In this document: in pieces, positions 18,747-31,321 of the stretch
Numbering within the stretch: position 1 is the first letter of the stretch
How the letters are laid out: every line of letters starts with the position of its first letter
Origin: Streptomyces caniscabiei
GTDB taxonomy: Bacteria; Actinomycetota; Actinomycetes; Streptomycetales; Streptomycetaceae
Direction: 5' to 3'
DNA: 64,000 nucleotides
NCBI RefSeq assembly: GCF_014930365.1
Contig: NZ_JABXWI010000008.1
Span: forward strand, 372,001-436,000
The notes under the pieces: generated by a model
Database searches by the model: none
The model's input: only the letters and a program-made list of their open reading frames with translations
What the model was told of the DNA's origin: nothing
Translations under genes and position numbers: made by a program

Positions 18747-19637
18747 TCACGCCTCGCAGGCGCTCCTGGTGTCGTTCGTGTCGGCCGTGCAGGTGTCCGT
18801 GTTGGTGCCCCCGTTGAGGGAGTCGTTCCCGAACACGCCGTCCACGGCGTCGAGGGTGTCGTTGCCCGCCCCGCCGCTGTGGCTGTCGCCGCCGGCGCCA
18901 CCGACGAGGGTGTCGTTGCCCGCGCCGCCCACGAGGAGGTCGTTGCCGCCGAAGCCGGACAGGATGTCGCCCGCCGTGCCGCCGGTGAGCGTGTCGCCGA
19001 ACGGGCTGCCGTAGACGATCTCGACGTCCGTGAGGACGTTGTCCCCCTCGCCGCCGATGCCGTCGTCGGCGGCGTTGTCGATGTCGACGACCACCCCGGA
19101 GCCGCTCTCCAGGTAGCTGGCGATGTCGCTGGCGCCGCCCCCGCCGCTGAGCCGGTCCGCGCCCGTGCCGCCGATGAGGAGGTCGAAGGTGACGCCGCCG
19201 TTCAGGGTGTCGTTCCCCGGGCCGCCGTTGAGGATGTTGCTGCCCGGGCTGGGGCCGCCGTTGATGACGTCGTTGCCGGACTCGCCCTTCAGGTCACCGC
19301 GGACGTTGCCGGTCTTGGTGACGATGTCGTTGCCGTCACCGGCGTTGACCACGACCGTGTCGGAGTTGAGGTTCACCGGGCAGACCACCGACCCGTTGAC
19401 CTGGACCGAGCAGCCGACCCCGGCGGTCAGGGTGTCGGCGGTGTCCTGGATGACGACGTTGCTTCCGGACAGGCTGACCGTGATGTTGTTGGCGCGCCCC
19501 GCCGCCGCGTTGACGACCACGTTGGTCCCGCTCTTGAAGACACCCGTGGCCGCGCTCGCGGGCCCTCCGGTCAACGTCACCGCGGACGCGGCCATCACCG
19601 CGACCACCAGGACCCGGAGTAACGCTTCTCTTCCCAT
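18747..19637 (-). CDS. Secreted RTX-type calcium-binding repeat protein
   Basis: This 296-residue protein has a signal peptide (MGREALLRVLVVAVMAASAV, cleaved near PASAA). It carries several nonapeptide-like hemolysin-type calcium-binding repeats, for example GGPGNDTLNGG, GGTGADRLSGGGG, FGGNDLLVGGAGNDTLVGG and GGAGNDTLDA. Such repeats fold as a calcium-filled beta roll after secretion. The N-terminal part (about 33-110) looks like a small beta domain. There is no linked protease, lipase or toxin domain and no type I exporter nearby, so it is probably Sec-exported with a structural or surface role. GAGAGGGAGTCC precedes the ATG. Confidence 0.85.
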   Translation of the reverse strand: MGREALLRVLVVAVMAASAVTLTGGPASAATGVFKSGTNVVVNAAAGRANNITVSLSGSNVVIQDTADTLTAGVGCSVQVNGSVVCPVNLNSDTVVVNAGDGNDIVTKTGNVRGDLKGESGNDVINGGPSPGSNILNGGPGNDTLNGGVTFDLLIGGTGADRLSGGGGASDIASYLESGSGVVVDIDNAADDGIGGEGDNVLTDVEIVYGSPFGDTLTGGTAGDILSGFGGNDLLVGGAGNDTLVGGAGGDSHSGGAGNDTLDAVDGVFGNDSLNGGTNTDTCTADTNDTRSACEA

Positions 19638-19850
19638 GGACTCCCTCTCGCTTGCGTTCGTCGAGCCACGCGCACCACCGGTGCGCCGGGCCGCCCCCAC
19701 GGTCCCCGGGGGGCCTGGGGCGGCGCATGGGGGATGGGCCCCCATATACGGCGCGCGCGGGCGCGCGGAGCGGGGGTACGAGCGGGCGCCTGCTCCTCGG
19801 CCGTCGACGACGGGGTCGACGGGCGGAGCGGTGGATGGCCGGGAAGGTCC

Positions 19851-19910
19851 GGACGGTGGACCGGACGGTGGACCGGACGGTGGACTGGGCAGGGGTCCGG
19901 ACGGTGGACT
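19851..19910. repeat. 12-bp tandem repeat, five units
   Basis: Four units of GGACGGTGGAC(C/T) occur at 19851-19886 and 19899-19910, with a diverged unit (GGGCAGGGGTCC) at 19887-19898. The repeat is in non-coding DNA upstream of the RTX gene and could vary by slippage. Confidence 0.75.
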
Positions 19911-20038
19911 GGACAGCGCGCCGGGCGCCAGGTCTGGGGGCGGGTCGTACCGGGGCGGACAGGTGGCCGGAAAGCGGCTGAAAGCACCCTTGCCGAGGCG
20001 GTCTCGGGGCACGGCCGGCGGCGGCGCGAAACCATCCC

Positions 20039-20063
20039 GAGTGCCCCGCGAAACGGTGGGTAT
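20039..20063 (+). promoter_or_regulatory. Candidate sigma-B-like promoter before the hybrid kinase
   Basis: GAGT at 20039-20042 and GGGTAT at 20058-20063 fit the Streptomyces sigma-B-type consensus GNNT-N(14-16)-GGGTA(C/T), with a spacer of 15. It lies about 210 bases before the kinase start, leaving a long leader. The match is short and could be chance. Confidence 0.3.
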
Positions 20064-20273
20064 TCCGCCTGGGGAGGTATCTTTTCGGGGCGGCCGGGAT
20101 CTTCGCGACCGGCTTTGGTTGTCGGACGACAACTGCGTTAACCTTCACCGGATTTTCTCATCCGGCCGTTCCGTGAACTGCGGAAATCCGGCCGGTGAGC
20201 GGGCCCTGCACGGCCCGGCGCGGGTTCCGAGTCCTCGGCGCGAGGGCTCTTGGGGAGCGGAACGAGGGTGCGC

Positions 20274-24542
<4,269 letters not shown>

Positions 24543-24618
24543 CGGGGCGTCACATCGCCGCGCGCACCAGCCCACCGCGTGGCGTCCCGCGACGCCCGAG
24601 CCGAGGAACAGGTCAACC

Positions 24619-27270
24619 GTGAGCAACCCCCACCAGCCGGCCGCGCCGCCGCACGCCGACGACGCGCCGGACCAGCCGTCGTCGGCCGCCGCGCCGGACG
24701 AGCCGTCGGCGGTCGCCGCGCCGGATTCGCCGGGTGCCGACGGGCCGAGCGCGACCGACGCGCCGCCTACGACTGACGCCCTGCCCCTGACCGGCGACCC
24801 GCACGGGGTCGCCGGCCCTCCCGCGGCCGGCCACCAGCTTCCCGCCGACCACCAGCGCGCGGTCGACGACCCGGCCGCGGTCGATGTGACCGCTCTGGAC
24901 ACCAAGGCGCAGTCCTCGCCCGTCGGCCGGCTCGCCGCGACCGTGGAGCGGTTGCGGCGTGAGGTGCAGGCGGCCCAGGCGGAGGCCGACGGGCGGGCCG
25001 TGATCGAACTGGCCAAGGGCATCCTCGTCGAGCGGCTCGGGTGCGGGCCGGCCCAGGCCGCTCTGCAACTCGCCGAACTGACCGAACAAGCGGGCGTGAC
25101 ACCGCTGGAGTTCGCCGTCGAGGTGATCAACCAGGCCGCCCGCGACCGGCTCTCCGAGATGACGACCGCCCTGCTCGCGACCACCACGGGCCGGGACGAC
25201 GCCGACGAGGCACCGGACAGCGGCTCCCTCGCCGTCCGGCTGCGGACCGCCGAGAGCGCCGCGCTGGCCGCCCACGACGCCCAGGCCGTGGCCGACTCCC
25301 TCCTGGAACACGCCCTGACCCCGCTCGGCGCCGAAGCCGTGGCGATCTGGGCGCTGGGCGCCGACGGCTCCCTCACCCTCGCCGGCAGCGCCGGTTTCTC
25401 GGCCGCCGAGGCGACCCGCTGGCGGTACGTCCCGCCGGGCGTGGTCACCGTCGCCCGCCGCGGACTCGGCGACCGGGCCGGTCAGTGGATCGCCAGCCTG
25501 TCGCAGACCGGCCTGCCCTCCATCGGCCGGCACCACCATCCCGACGGCGGCCGGGTCGCCGTACCCGCCGGCACCGGCGGCCGTATCCACGGAGTGCTGG
25601 AGATCGTCTGGCCCACCCCGCTGGAGGCCCAGCCCCCGCAGATCGTCCGCCAGGTCGAGGCCCTGGCCGAACTCTGCGCCCACACCCTGGGAACCCTGGC
25701 CCCGCCGCGCGGCGAGGGCGACGCGCGGCCCGGGACCCTGCCCGACGTCGCCGAACTGATGGACCTCGCCGACGGTCTCCACGACCCCGCCCTGGTGCTC
25801 GTCCCGCACCTGGACGCCACCGGGGAACTGGTCGACTTCCGCATCCACCACGTCAACAGCCGCTTCCTCGACCCGGCCGGCCGGCCCCGGGGCGTCGTCA
25901 ACGGAGCCCTGCTCCTGGAGACGTATCCCATGGCCGCCGGTGAGAGCGAACTGTTCGAGCAGGTCGAACGTGTCTACGCCACCGGTGAGCCGTTCCGCGC
26001 CCGGCGCATGCGGCTCACCTCGCTCGTGGAGGACGTCCCGCTGGCGGCGGTCGCCGACATCAACATCACCCGGCACGGCGGCAGCGTCCTGCTCATCTGG
26101 CGCATAGAGGACGAGACCGCACGGCTGGCGAGTCTGCTCCAGCACGCCCAGCGCCTCGGCCGCATCGGCGGGTTCGAGGAGAACCTCGTCACCGGCGAGA
26201 TCACCTGGAACGGCCAGCTCTACAGCCTCTACGGCAAACCCTCCATCAGCGGACCCGTCCCGCTGGAGGACCTGCCCGCCCACGCCCACCCCGACGACGC
26301 CGTCGCCATCGGCCGGTTCCTGCGCACCCTGCTGCACCACCGCCGCTCCGCGTCCGCGGCCTTCCGGCTCCAGCGGCCCGACGGCGTCACCCGGCACATC
26401 CGTGTGGTCGCCGAGCCGGTCCTCGACTCCGACGGCCGGCTCTTCGTCGTCCGGGGCGCCTACCAGGACATCTCCGCCCACCACTGGACGGAGGTCGCCC
26501 TCGCCGCCACCCGCGACCAACTCGCCCACTCCGAGCAGCAGGCCAGCGAACGCGACCGGCTCACCCTCCAGCTCCAGCACGCGATCATGCCCCCGGCCCA
26601 GGCCCCGCTGGAGGCCCCCGGACTGCGCGTGGCCGTCCGCTACCGGCCCGCCGAGACCCAGCACCTGGTGGGCGGCGACTGGTACGACGCCGTCGTGCTG
26701 CCCTCTGGGCTGGTGCTGCTGTGCGTGGGGGACGTCGCCGGGCACGGCATAGAGGCGGCCACCAGCATGGTCGTCCTGCGCAACGCGCTGCGCGGTCTCG
26801 CCGTGACCGGTGCCGGACCGGGCCAGTTGCTGGCCTGGCTCAACATGGTGGCCCACCACCTGACCGGATCCGTCACCGCCACGGCCGTCTGCGGCCTCTA
26901 CGACCCCCACCGCCACACCCTGCGCTGGGCCAGGGCGGGCCATCTCCCGCCCGTCCTCGTCCGCGCGGCCGAGGCGACGCCGCTGCCCCTGGTCAAGGGC
27001 CTGCTGCTCGGCGCCCTGCCCGAGGCGACGTACGAGGAACACGAACTGCAACTGGCCGTCGACGACACCCTGCTGATGTACACCGACGGCCTGATCGAAC
27101 GCCGTGACCGTTCCGTGGAGGAATCCCTGGCGCAGCTGCTCACCGCCGCCCGCACCGTGCCCCCCACGCTCGACCAGCAGTTGGACCGTCTCCTCACCTA
27201 CAGCAGGTCCGACACCGACGACGACACCTGTCTCGTGGGCGTCCGGGTGGCGCAGGCCGTACCGGACTGA
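24619..27270 (+). CDS. SpoIIE/RsbU-type phosphatase with ANTAR, GAF and PAS domains
   Basis: This 883-residue protein starts with a disordered Pro/Ala/Asp-rich region (about 1-95). It has an ANTAR-like helical segment (about 104-174, AEADGRAVIELAKGILVERLG), a GAF domain (about 208-357), two PAS-like domains (about 374-500 and 507-620) and a PP2C/SpoIIE phosphatase domain (about 650-883). The phosphatase metal sites are visible in GGDWYDAV, GDVAGHG, YTDGLIE and DDTCLVGV. Such enzymes dephosphorylate STAS anti-anti-sigma factors, releasing a sigma factor; a STAS protein is encoded at 27971. An N-terminal ANTAR, which usually binds RNA at a C-terminus, is unusual. The start is GTG at 24619. Confidence 0.9.
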   Translation: MSNPHQPAAPPHADDAPDQPSSAAAPDEPSAVAAPDSPGADGPSATDAPPTTDALPLTGDPHGVAGPPAAGHQLPADHQRAVDDPAAVDVTALDTKAQSSPVGRLAATVERLRREVQAAQAEADGRAVIELAKGILVERLGCGPAQAALQLAELTEQAGVTPLEFAVEVINQAARDRLSEMTTALLATTTGRDDADEAPDSGSLAVRLRTAESAALAAHDAQAVADSLLEHALTPLGAEAVAIWALGADGSLTLAGSAGFSAAEATRWRYVPPGVVTVARRGLGDRAGQWIASLSQTGLPSIGRHHHPDGGRVAVPAGTGGRIHGVLEIVWPTPLEAQPPQIVRQVEALAELCAHTLGTLAPPRGEGDARPGTLPDVAELMDLADGLHDPALVLVPHLDATGELVDFRIHHVNSRFLDPAGRPRGVVNGALLLETYPMAAGESELFEQVERVYATGEPFRARRMRLTSLVEDVPLAAVADINITRHGGSVLLIWRIEDETARLASLLQHAQRLGRIGGFEENLVTGEITWNGQLYSLYGKPSISGPVPLEDLPAHAHPDDAVAIGRFLRTLLHHRRSASAAFRLQRPDGVTRHIRVVAEPVLDSDGRLFVVRGAYQDISAHHWTEVALAATRDQLAHSEQQASERDRLTLQLQHAIMPPAQAPLEAPGLRVAVRYRPAETQHLVGGDWYDAVVLPSGLVLLCVGDVAGHGIEAATSMVVLRNALRGLAVTGAGPGQLLAWLNMVAHHLTGSVTATAVCGLYDPHRHTLRWARAGHLPPVLVRAAEATPLPLVKGLLLGALPEATYEEHELQLAVDDTLLMYTDGLIERRDRSVEESLAQLLTAARTVPPTLDQQLDRLLTYSRSDTDDDTCLVGVRVAQAVPD

Positions 27271-27374
27271 TCACCGCGTCCGGCACGACCACCGTAGGAG
27301 GGAACGTCTGCGGGAGCGGTTGGCGGGCACACGGTGTGTACGAGACCACGTCGGACGGGAGAACGGGGAAGTCG

Positions 27375-27851
27375 GTGACGAACAAGAGGACGGGTACCGG
27401 AGCGACGGGCATCAGGGCGAAGGGATGGGCGCACTCGTTTCCCGTGTCGGGAGGCGTGCACGCCGGACGGCGGTGGACACGCAGGCAGTTGGAGTCACTC
27501 CCATGGACGGCGGACGAGCCCGAGACGGTGGACGCCGTCATCCTGGCCGTCTCCGAACTGCTCACCAACGCGCACATCCACGCGCACAGCGACGCGCGGC
27601 TGATCCTCACCTGGGACGGCGACTGCCTGCACGTGAACGTCCACGACGAGGACCCGACCCTGCCGCGCCTGCGCACCCCTCAGGCGGGGGAGACCTCCGG
27701 TCGCGGCGTGGGGATCGTACGGATGCTCGCCGACACCGTGGAGATGAGGTGCCAGCGGCACGGCAAGACGGTCTCGGCCTGTTTCCGTCCGACGGGCTCT
27801 CAGTCCCCGGGCTCTCAGTCACCGGGCGGCGCCCGGCCGGACGACGGTTGA
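27375..27851 (+). CDS. RsbW-like anti-sigma kinase / ATP-binding protein
   Basis: This 158-residue protein has the GHKL ATPase fold of RsbW-type serine kinases. The N-box is SELLTNAHIHAHSD, the first Gly-box region DEDPTLPRL and the second SGRGVGIVRMLAD. It would phosphorylate a STAS partner or bind a sigma factor. The GTG at 27375 with GGGGA at 27365-27369 is preferred to a GTG at 27336. The C-terminal tail contains a repeated GSQSPGSQSPG stretch. It lies 104 bases after the phosphatase gene and 119 bases before the STAS gene. Confidence 0.85.
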   Translation: MTNKRTGTGATGIRAKGWAHSFPVSGGVHAGRRWTRRQLESLPWTADEPETVDAVILAVSELLTNAHIHAHSDARLILTWDGDCLHVNVHDEDPTLPRLRTPQAGETSGRGVGIVRMLADTVEMRCQRHGKTVSACFRPTGSQSPGSQSPGGARPDDG

Positions 27852-27970
27852 GCCGTTCCGCGCCGGCGAGTTATACGATGACGTGTCCGTTGCCCGCCGT
27901 CCCGTACGGACGGGGAGCCGGGGGTCGGGGACGCGTCGTACAGCGGCACATGGGGGCAGGGGGAGCGAAC

Positions 27971-28330
27971 ATGGACACCTCCCACGACGTGCACGGGCCG
28001 AGGTCGGCACGGTCGCACGGGGACACCGCGCTGGAGATCCGCTCTCTGCCGGGCCGCCCGGGAATCCGAGCCGCTGGAGAGATCAACGTGATCACCCGCT
28101 CCTTCTGGGAACACGCACTGGAGGATCTGGCGAACGCCCACACGGACGTCTCCTTCGTGGAGCTGGCCGATCTGATGTCCATCGACGTGGGCGGCGCCAC
28201 GGCGCTGGCGGTCACGGCGCAGCGACTGGGGACGGGCCGGATCGTCGTGGACCGTCCTCCGCCGGAGCTGGAGCGGATCCTGGACATGTTCTGGCCCGGC
28301 CTGACGACGATCGAGGTGGCGGGCCGATGA
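27971..28330 (+). CDS. STAS-domain anti-anti-sigma factor
   Basis: This 119-residue protein has a STAS fold: LEIRSLPGRPGIRAAGEINV at the start and VSFVELADLMSIDVGGATALAV around the usual phosphorylation site, where Ser (LMSID) is available. It would be the substrate of the adjacent kinases and of the SpoIIE phosphatase. GGGGGAG precedes the ATG. Its stop overlaps the next gene as ATGA. It is shorter and more divergent than BldG-like proteins, so the target sigma factor cannot be guessed. Confidence 0.85.
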   Translation: MDTSHDVHGPRSARSHGDTALEIRSLPGRPGIRAAGEINVITRSFWEHALEDLANAHTDVSFVELADLMSIDVGGATALAVTAQRLGTGRIVVDRPPPELERILDMFWPGLTTIEVAGR

Positions 28331-29262
28331 GTACGGCCACGAGCAGTGAACACGAACCCTTCGTGCACCCCGCGCTGTTCTACCGGGGGAGCGAGCAGTA
28401 CACCGCGGGCACCGTGCCGTTCCTCCGGGCGGGACTGTCCGCCGGCGAGGCGATCGCGGTCGCCGTCCCCGGCCCCAACCTGGAGCTGATCAGGGACGCG
28501 CTCGGAGCGAGCGCAGACGAGGTCGAGTTCCTCGACATGACCAGGGTCGGCCGCAACCCCGGGCGGATCATCCCCGGGGTGCTGCGGGCCTTCGCCGACG
28601 CCCACCCCGGTGGCCGGGTGAGGATCATCGGCGAACCGATCTGGGCCGACCGCTCGGCCGTGGAGTACCCGGCGTGCGTCCAGCACGAGGCCCTGATCAA
28701 CGCGGCCTTCCAGGGCCGGGACGTGACGATCCTGTGCCCGTACGACGCCGACGCCCTCGCCCCGGAGACGCTCGACGACGCCTACGCCACCCATCCCGTC
28801 GTCATCGACGCGGGGGTCGAACTGGCCAGCGACAGCTACGATCCCGAGCGCGTGGTCGCCCGCTACAACCAGCCGCTCAGCCATCCGCCCGGTGCCGCTT
28901 CCCTCACGTTCGACGCGGACGCGCTCCCGTCGGCCCGCTCCTTCGCGGTCGAGGAAGCGCGGCAACTGGGCCTGACCGGGGCCCGGTCGCAGGATCTGAC
29001 GCTGGCGGTGGCGGAGCTGACCACCAACAGCGTGGTGCACGGCGGCGGATCGGGCACCCTGCGCGTCTGGGCCGAGGGCCCGCAGGTCGTCTGCGAGGTC
29101 CACGACCGGGGCCGGCTGACCGACCCCCTGGCCGGCCGCCGGCCCCCGGCGCGCGACCAGCTGGGCGGGCGCGGTCTGATGCTCGTCCACTACGTCGCCG
29201 ACCTGGTGCGCGTACACACCACCGAGGCCGGCACCACCATCCGCTTCTATCTGGACCTCTGA
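28327..29262 (+). CDS. MEDS-domain and GHKL ATPase protein (anti-sigma type)
   Basis: This 311-residue protein has an N-terminal MEDS (DcmR-like) sensory domain (about 10-185: FVHPALFYRGSEQYTAGTVPF, RIIGEPIW, CPYDADAL). It ends in an RsbW-like ATPase domain (about 195-311: LAVAELTTNSVVHGG, VHDRGRLTDP, LGGRGLMLVHYVAD). No phosphorylatable His motif is present, so a serine-kinase or anti-sigma role is more likely than a classic histidine kinase. It is translationally coupled to the STAS gene by ATGA, which suggests the two proteins interact. It closes the signalling block. Confidence 0.88.
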   Translation: MSTATSSEHEPFVHPALFYRGSEQYTAGTVPFLRAGLSAGEAIAVAVPGPNLELIRDALGASADEVEFLDMTRVGRNPGRIIPGVLRAFADAHPGGRVRIIGEPIWADRSAVEYPACVQHEALINAAFQGRDVTILCPYDADALAPETLDDAYATHPVVIDAGVELASDSYDPERVVARYNQPLSHPPGAASLTFDADALPSARSFAVEEARQLGLTGARSQDLTLAVAELTTNSVVHGGGSGTLRVWAEGPQVVCEVHDRGRLTDPLAGRRPPARDQLGGRGLMLVHYVADLVRVHTTEAGTTIRFYLDL

Positions 29263-29264
29263 CC

Positions 29265-29282
29265 GCGCCGCCGGGACGGCGC
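29265..29282. terminator. Hairpin between convergent genes
   Basis: GCGCCG (29265-29270) pairs with CGGCGC (29277-29282) over a 6-base loop, between the MEDS gene stop and the minus-strand lipoprotein stop. It could terminate both transcripts. Confidence 0.45.
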
Positions 29283-29293
29283 CCCGGGCGAGG

Positions 29294-30046
29294 TCAGTAG
29301 GACAGCGCGTCCTCGGCCGTTCCGAGGAAGCTGGTGACCGTGCCGTCGTTGACCGTGACTGGGCCGTTGGTGATCGTCACCGTCGTCGGGCTCTCGGCGG
29401 CCGTGAGCGCGATTTCGACCTGGCCGGCGGTCTTGCCGCCCTCGGTGCCGGGGCCCGCGAACAGGATCCCCGCGTACGCTCTCTCGCCGGGGTTCAGGAG
29501 CCAGTCGTCGACGGTGGGTCCGCGGTGCTCCGCGGCGCCGTCCAGGTCCGGAATCGTGATCACCAGGTCGTTCGCCGACAGCAGGCAGGGGTCGCCGGTG
29601 TTGTTGGTCGCGGTCAGCAGGGCGTGGCTGGCGGGGCTCGACGCGACGGTGACGTTGTAGGTCAGGTCGGTGGTCTCGCACATGCCCACGCCACCGTCCT
29701 GGTCGTCGTCGGCCCCGGACTCCTTCGACCCGGACTTGTCGGTCCCGGACTTGTCCGACCCGGACCCGCCCGACCCGGCCTTCGACGGCGGGGTGCCGCC
29801 GCCACCGCCGGAGGAGCCGCCACTGCCACCGCCCGTGCCACCGTCGTCCTCCGGGGAGGCCGTCGCGTCCGCGCCCTTGTCCGACCCCGACCCCTTGTCC
29901 GCACCCTTGCCGGGCGCGCTCGCCGACGTGCTCGGGGCAGCCGCGGCCTTGTCCGAGCCCCCCTCGCACGCGGTCAGGGCCACGATGCCGAGCGAACAGG
30001 CGGCGAGTGCGGCGGTGATACGGCGCGAACGAGCTGTGTGAGCCAT
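29294..30046 (-). CDS. Lipoprotein with DUF4232-like C-terminal domain
   Basis: This 250-residue protein has a signal with lipobox at ALTAC (Cys about 27). A low-complexity linker of Gly, Ser, Lys and Asp with repeated GSDKSGTDKSGSKESG-like units follows (about 30-115). A C-terminal beta-rich domain follows (about 120-250: CETTDLTYNVTV, TATNNTGDPCLLS, LNPGERAYAGILF). This matches the DUF4232 layout of actinobacterial cell-surface lipoproteins, with one Cys pair. GGGGGGTT precedes the ATG. The role is unknown. Confidence 0.8.
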   Translation of the reverse strand: MAHTARSRRITAALAACSLGIVALTACEGGSDKAAAAPSTSASAPGKGADKGSGSDKGADATASPEDDGGTGGGSGGSSGGGGGTPPSKAGSGGSGSDKSGTDKSGSKESGADDDQDGGVGMCETTDLTYNVTVASSPASHALLTATNNTGDPCLLSANDLVITIPDLDGAAEHRGPTVDDWLLNPGERAYAGILFAGPGTEGGKTAGQVEIALTAAESPTTVTITNGPVTVNDGTVTSFLGTAEDALSY

Positions 30047-30240
30047 GAGGAACCCCCCGAAAGTGTGAATGTCCGGTGATCGTGCCTCATGGGAGCGGTT
30101 TCACCACCCGCTCGCACCGAGAGGGAACCGTCCACGGACAGCACTGTGACACTGTGACGTGGACATCGTCGGTCCCGACCCGTGCACGGCGGTGTCGACC
30201 CGGCCCCCGGCGTGACGGGTTTTGGCCGGCCTGATCCTTT

Positions 30241-30258
30241 CTGAGTACGCGTACTCAG
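30241..30258. promoter_or_regulatory. Perfect 18-bp palindrome, operator candidate
   Basis: CTGAGTACGCGTACTCAG is its own reverse complement. It lies 62 bases before the secreted-protein start at 30321. A related half site, GAGTACGCG, occurs again at 30313-30321, overlapping the GTG start. A dimeric repressor binding both sites would block transcription and initiation. Confidence 0.55.
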
Positions 30259-30320
30259 GTCCGGTGACGATCACACCGGCAGACTGTGGCCGTTCAGGAC
30301 AGTCGACAGGGGGAGTACGC

Positions 30321-30737
30321 GTGAACCGAACGAGAGAAGCCCTGGCCGTGACAGCGCTGACGGCGTGTGTGCTGGCGGGCTCGGGCATGGGGCCCGCCGC
30401 CGCGGCCGGCGATCCCCTGCTGCCCCACCCCGGCCCCGAGGGCCTGGTGTGGGTGGAGGAGCAGACCGGTGACGGCGGTGTGGCGTCGGGCGGTGCCTGG
30501 GACAGGCTGCCCACCGTCCTCACGGTGGCCTGCGAGGGCGGCGGAGAGGTGCGGGTGACGATGCGCTCGCAGGAGACGGAGGTCGCCGCGTTCTCCGTCG
30601 ACTGTCCGGCGGGCACCGCCGGGATCGGCTCCGTGACCATGGACGCCGGTGTGGTGCGGATGGGCTCCTTCACCGTCGGGGTCGACGCCTCGTCGGAGAC
30701 GATCCGCTGGGCACTGACGGTGACCCAGCCGGAATAG
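30321..30737 (+). CDS. Small secreted protein, function unknown
   Basis: This 138-residue protein has a Sec signal (VNRTREALAVTALTACVLAG, cleaved near AAAAG) and a beta-rich mature part with two Cys (TVACEGG and SVDCPAG), probably forming a disulfide. The GTG at 30321 follows GGGGGAG at 30309-30315. The mature form is similar in style to small Streptomyces secreted proteins such as subtilisin-inhibitor-like proteins, but no inhibitor signature is seen. The palindrome upstream suggests tight control. Confidence 0.7.
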   Translation: MNRTREALAVTALTACVLAGSGMGPAAAAGDPLLPHPGPEGLVWVEEQTGDGGVASGGAWDRLPTVLTVACEGGGEVRVTMRSQETEVAAFSVDCPAGTAGIGSVTMDAGVVRMGSFTVGVDASSETIRWALTVTQPE

Positions 30738-30805
30738 CGGGCCGGAGAGCTCCATCTCCCCGTCCCCGTGCTCCTGTTGCGGCTTCGACACCGCATGATG
30801 GGCAC

Positions 30806-31321
30806 ATGGACGATCACGAACTCCCCGCGGCGGTGGACCCGGCGGCGCTGCTCGCGCTGTCCCGGGACCATCACGGACGCACCGTACGGCCCCTGGGCAC
30901 GAGGGAGGCCGGCGGTCATCTGGTCAAGGTGTACGTGCTGGAGGCGCCGGGCCGCGGAGTCACGGAACAGGACACCGCCGAGGCCCTGCGGATCGCGGCG
31001 GCGCACCTCGAACTCGGCCGTGTCCGCGGGTCGCTGGGGCTCGCCGCCCTGATCGTGCACGCGGGCGGCGACGGCGACTACGTCCTGGTCCACACCTGGA
31101 TCGAGGGCCACATGTCCGACCTGGCGGTCTACGTCGGTCCGGCCGGGCGGCCCGACCGGCTCCGCCCGGGACGCGCGGGTCTCGCCCCCTGCGTCTGGGA
31201 GGCCGCCGTCATCGCCCACGAACGGGATGCCTTCTCCCGGCACGTTCTCGACGGCACCGCGCCGCTCGCCGACCGGCTGAACGCCTGGCAGGACGACACC
31301 CTGACGGGCAGCCTCCGGTGA
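30806..31321 (+). CDS. Conserved-looking cytoplasmic protein, function unknown
   Basis: This 171-residue protein contains the stretches RDHHGRTVRPLGTREAGGH, VKVYVLEAPGRGVTEQDT, and AALIVHAGGDGDYVLVHTWI, then WEAAVIAHERDAFSRHVLDG near the end. No signal peptide, metal site or membrane segment is evident, and no family is recognised. The TGA overlaps the GTG of the next lipoprotein gene, so the two are co-translated. Confidence 0.65.
   Translation: MDDHELPAAVDPAALLALSRDHHGRTVRPLGTREAGGHLVKVYVLEAPGRGVTEQDTAEALRIAAAHLELGRVRGSLGLAALIVHAGGDGDYVLVHTWIEGHMSDLAVYVGPAGRPDRLRPGRAGLAPCVWEAAVIAHERDAFSRHVLDGTAPLADRLNAWQDDTLTGSLR

Larger units (their letters stand above)
19638..20273. promoter_or_regulatory. 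636-bp divergent intergenic region
   Basis: This gap lies between the minus-strand RTX gene and the plus-strand hybrid kinase and should hold both promoters. It contains a run of 12-bp repeats (19851-19910), an imperfect palindrome GTTGTCG-GA-CGACAAC at 20118-20133, and a candidate sigma-B-type promoter at 20039-20063. Long apparent frames across it look like GC-skew artefacts rather than genes. Confidence 0.5.

Noticed and set aside
19638..20132. N-terminal extension of the RTX gene through the repeat region
   Set aside because: The signal peptide and ribosome-binding site place the start at 19637; the extension is Pro/Gly-rich and reads through the 12-bp repeats.
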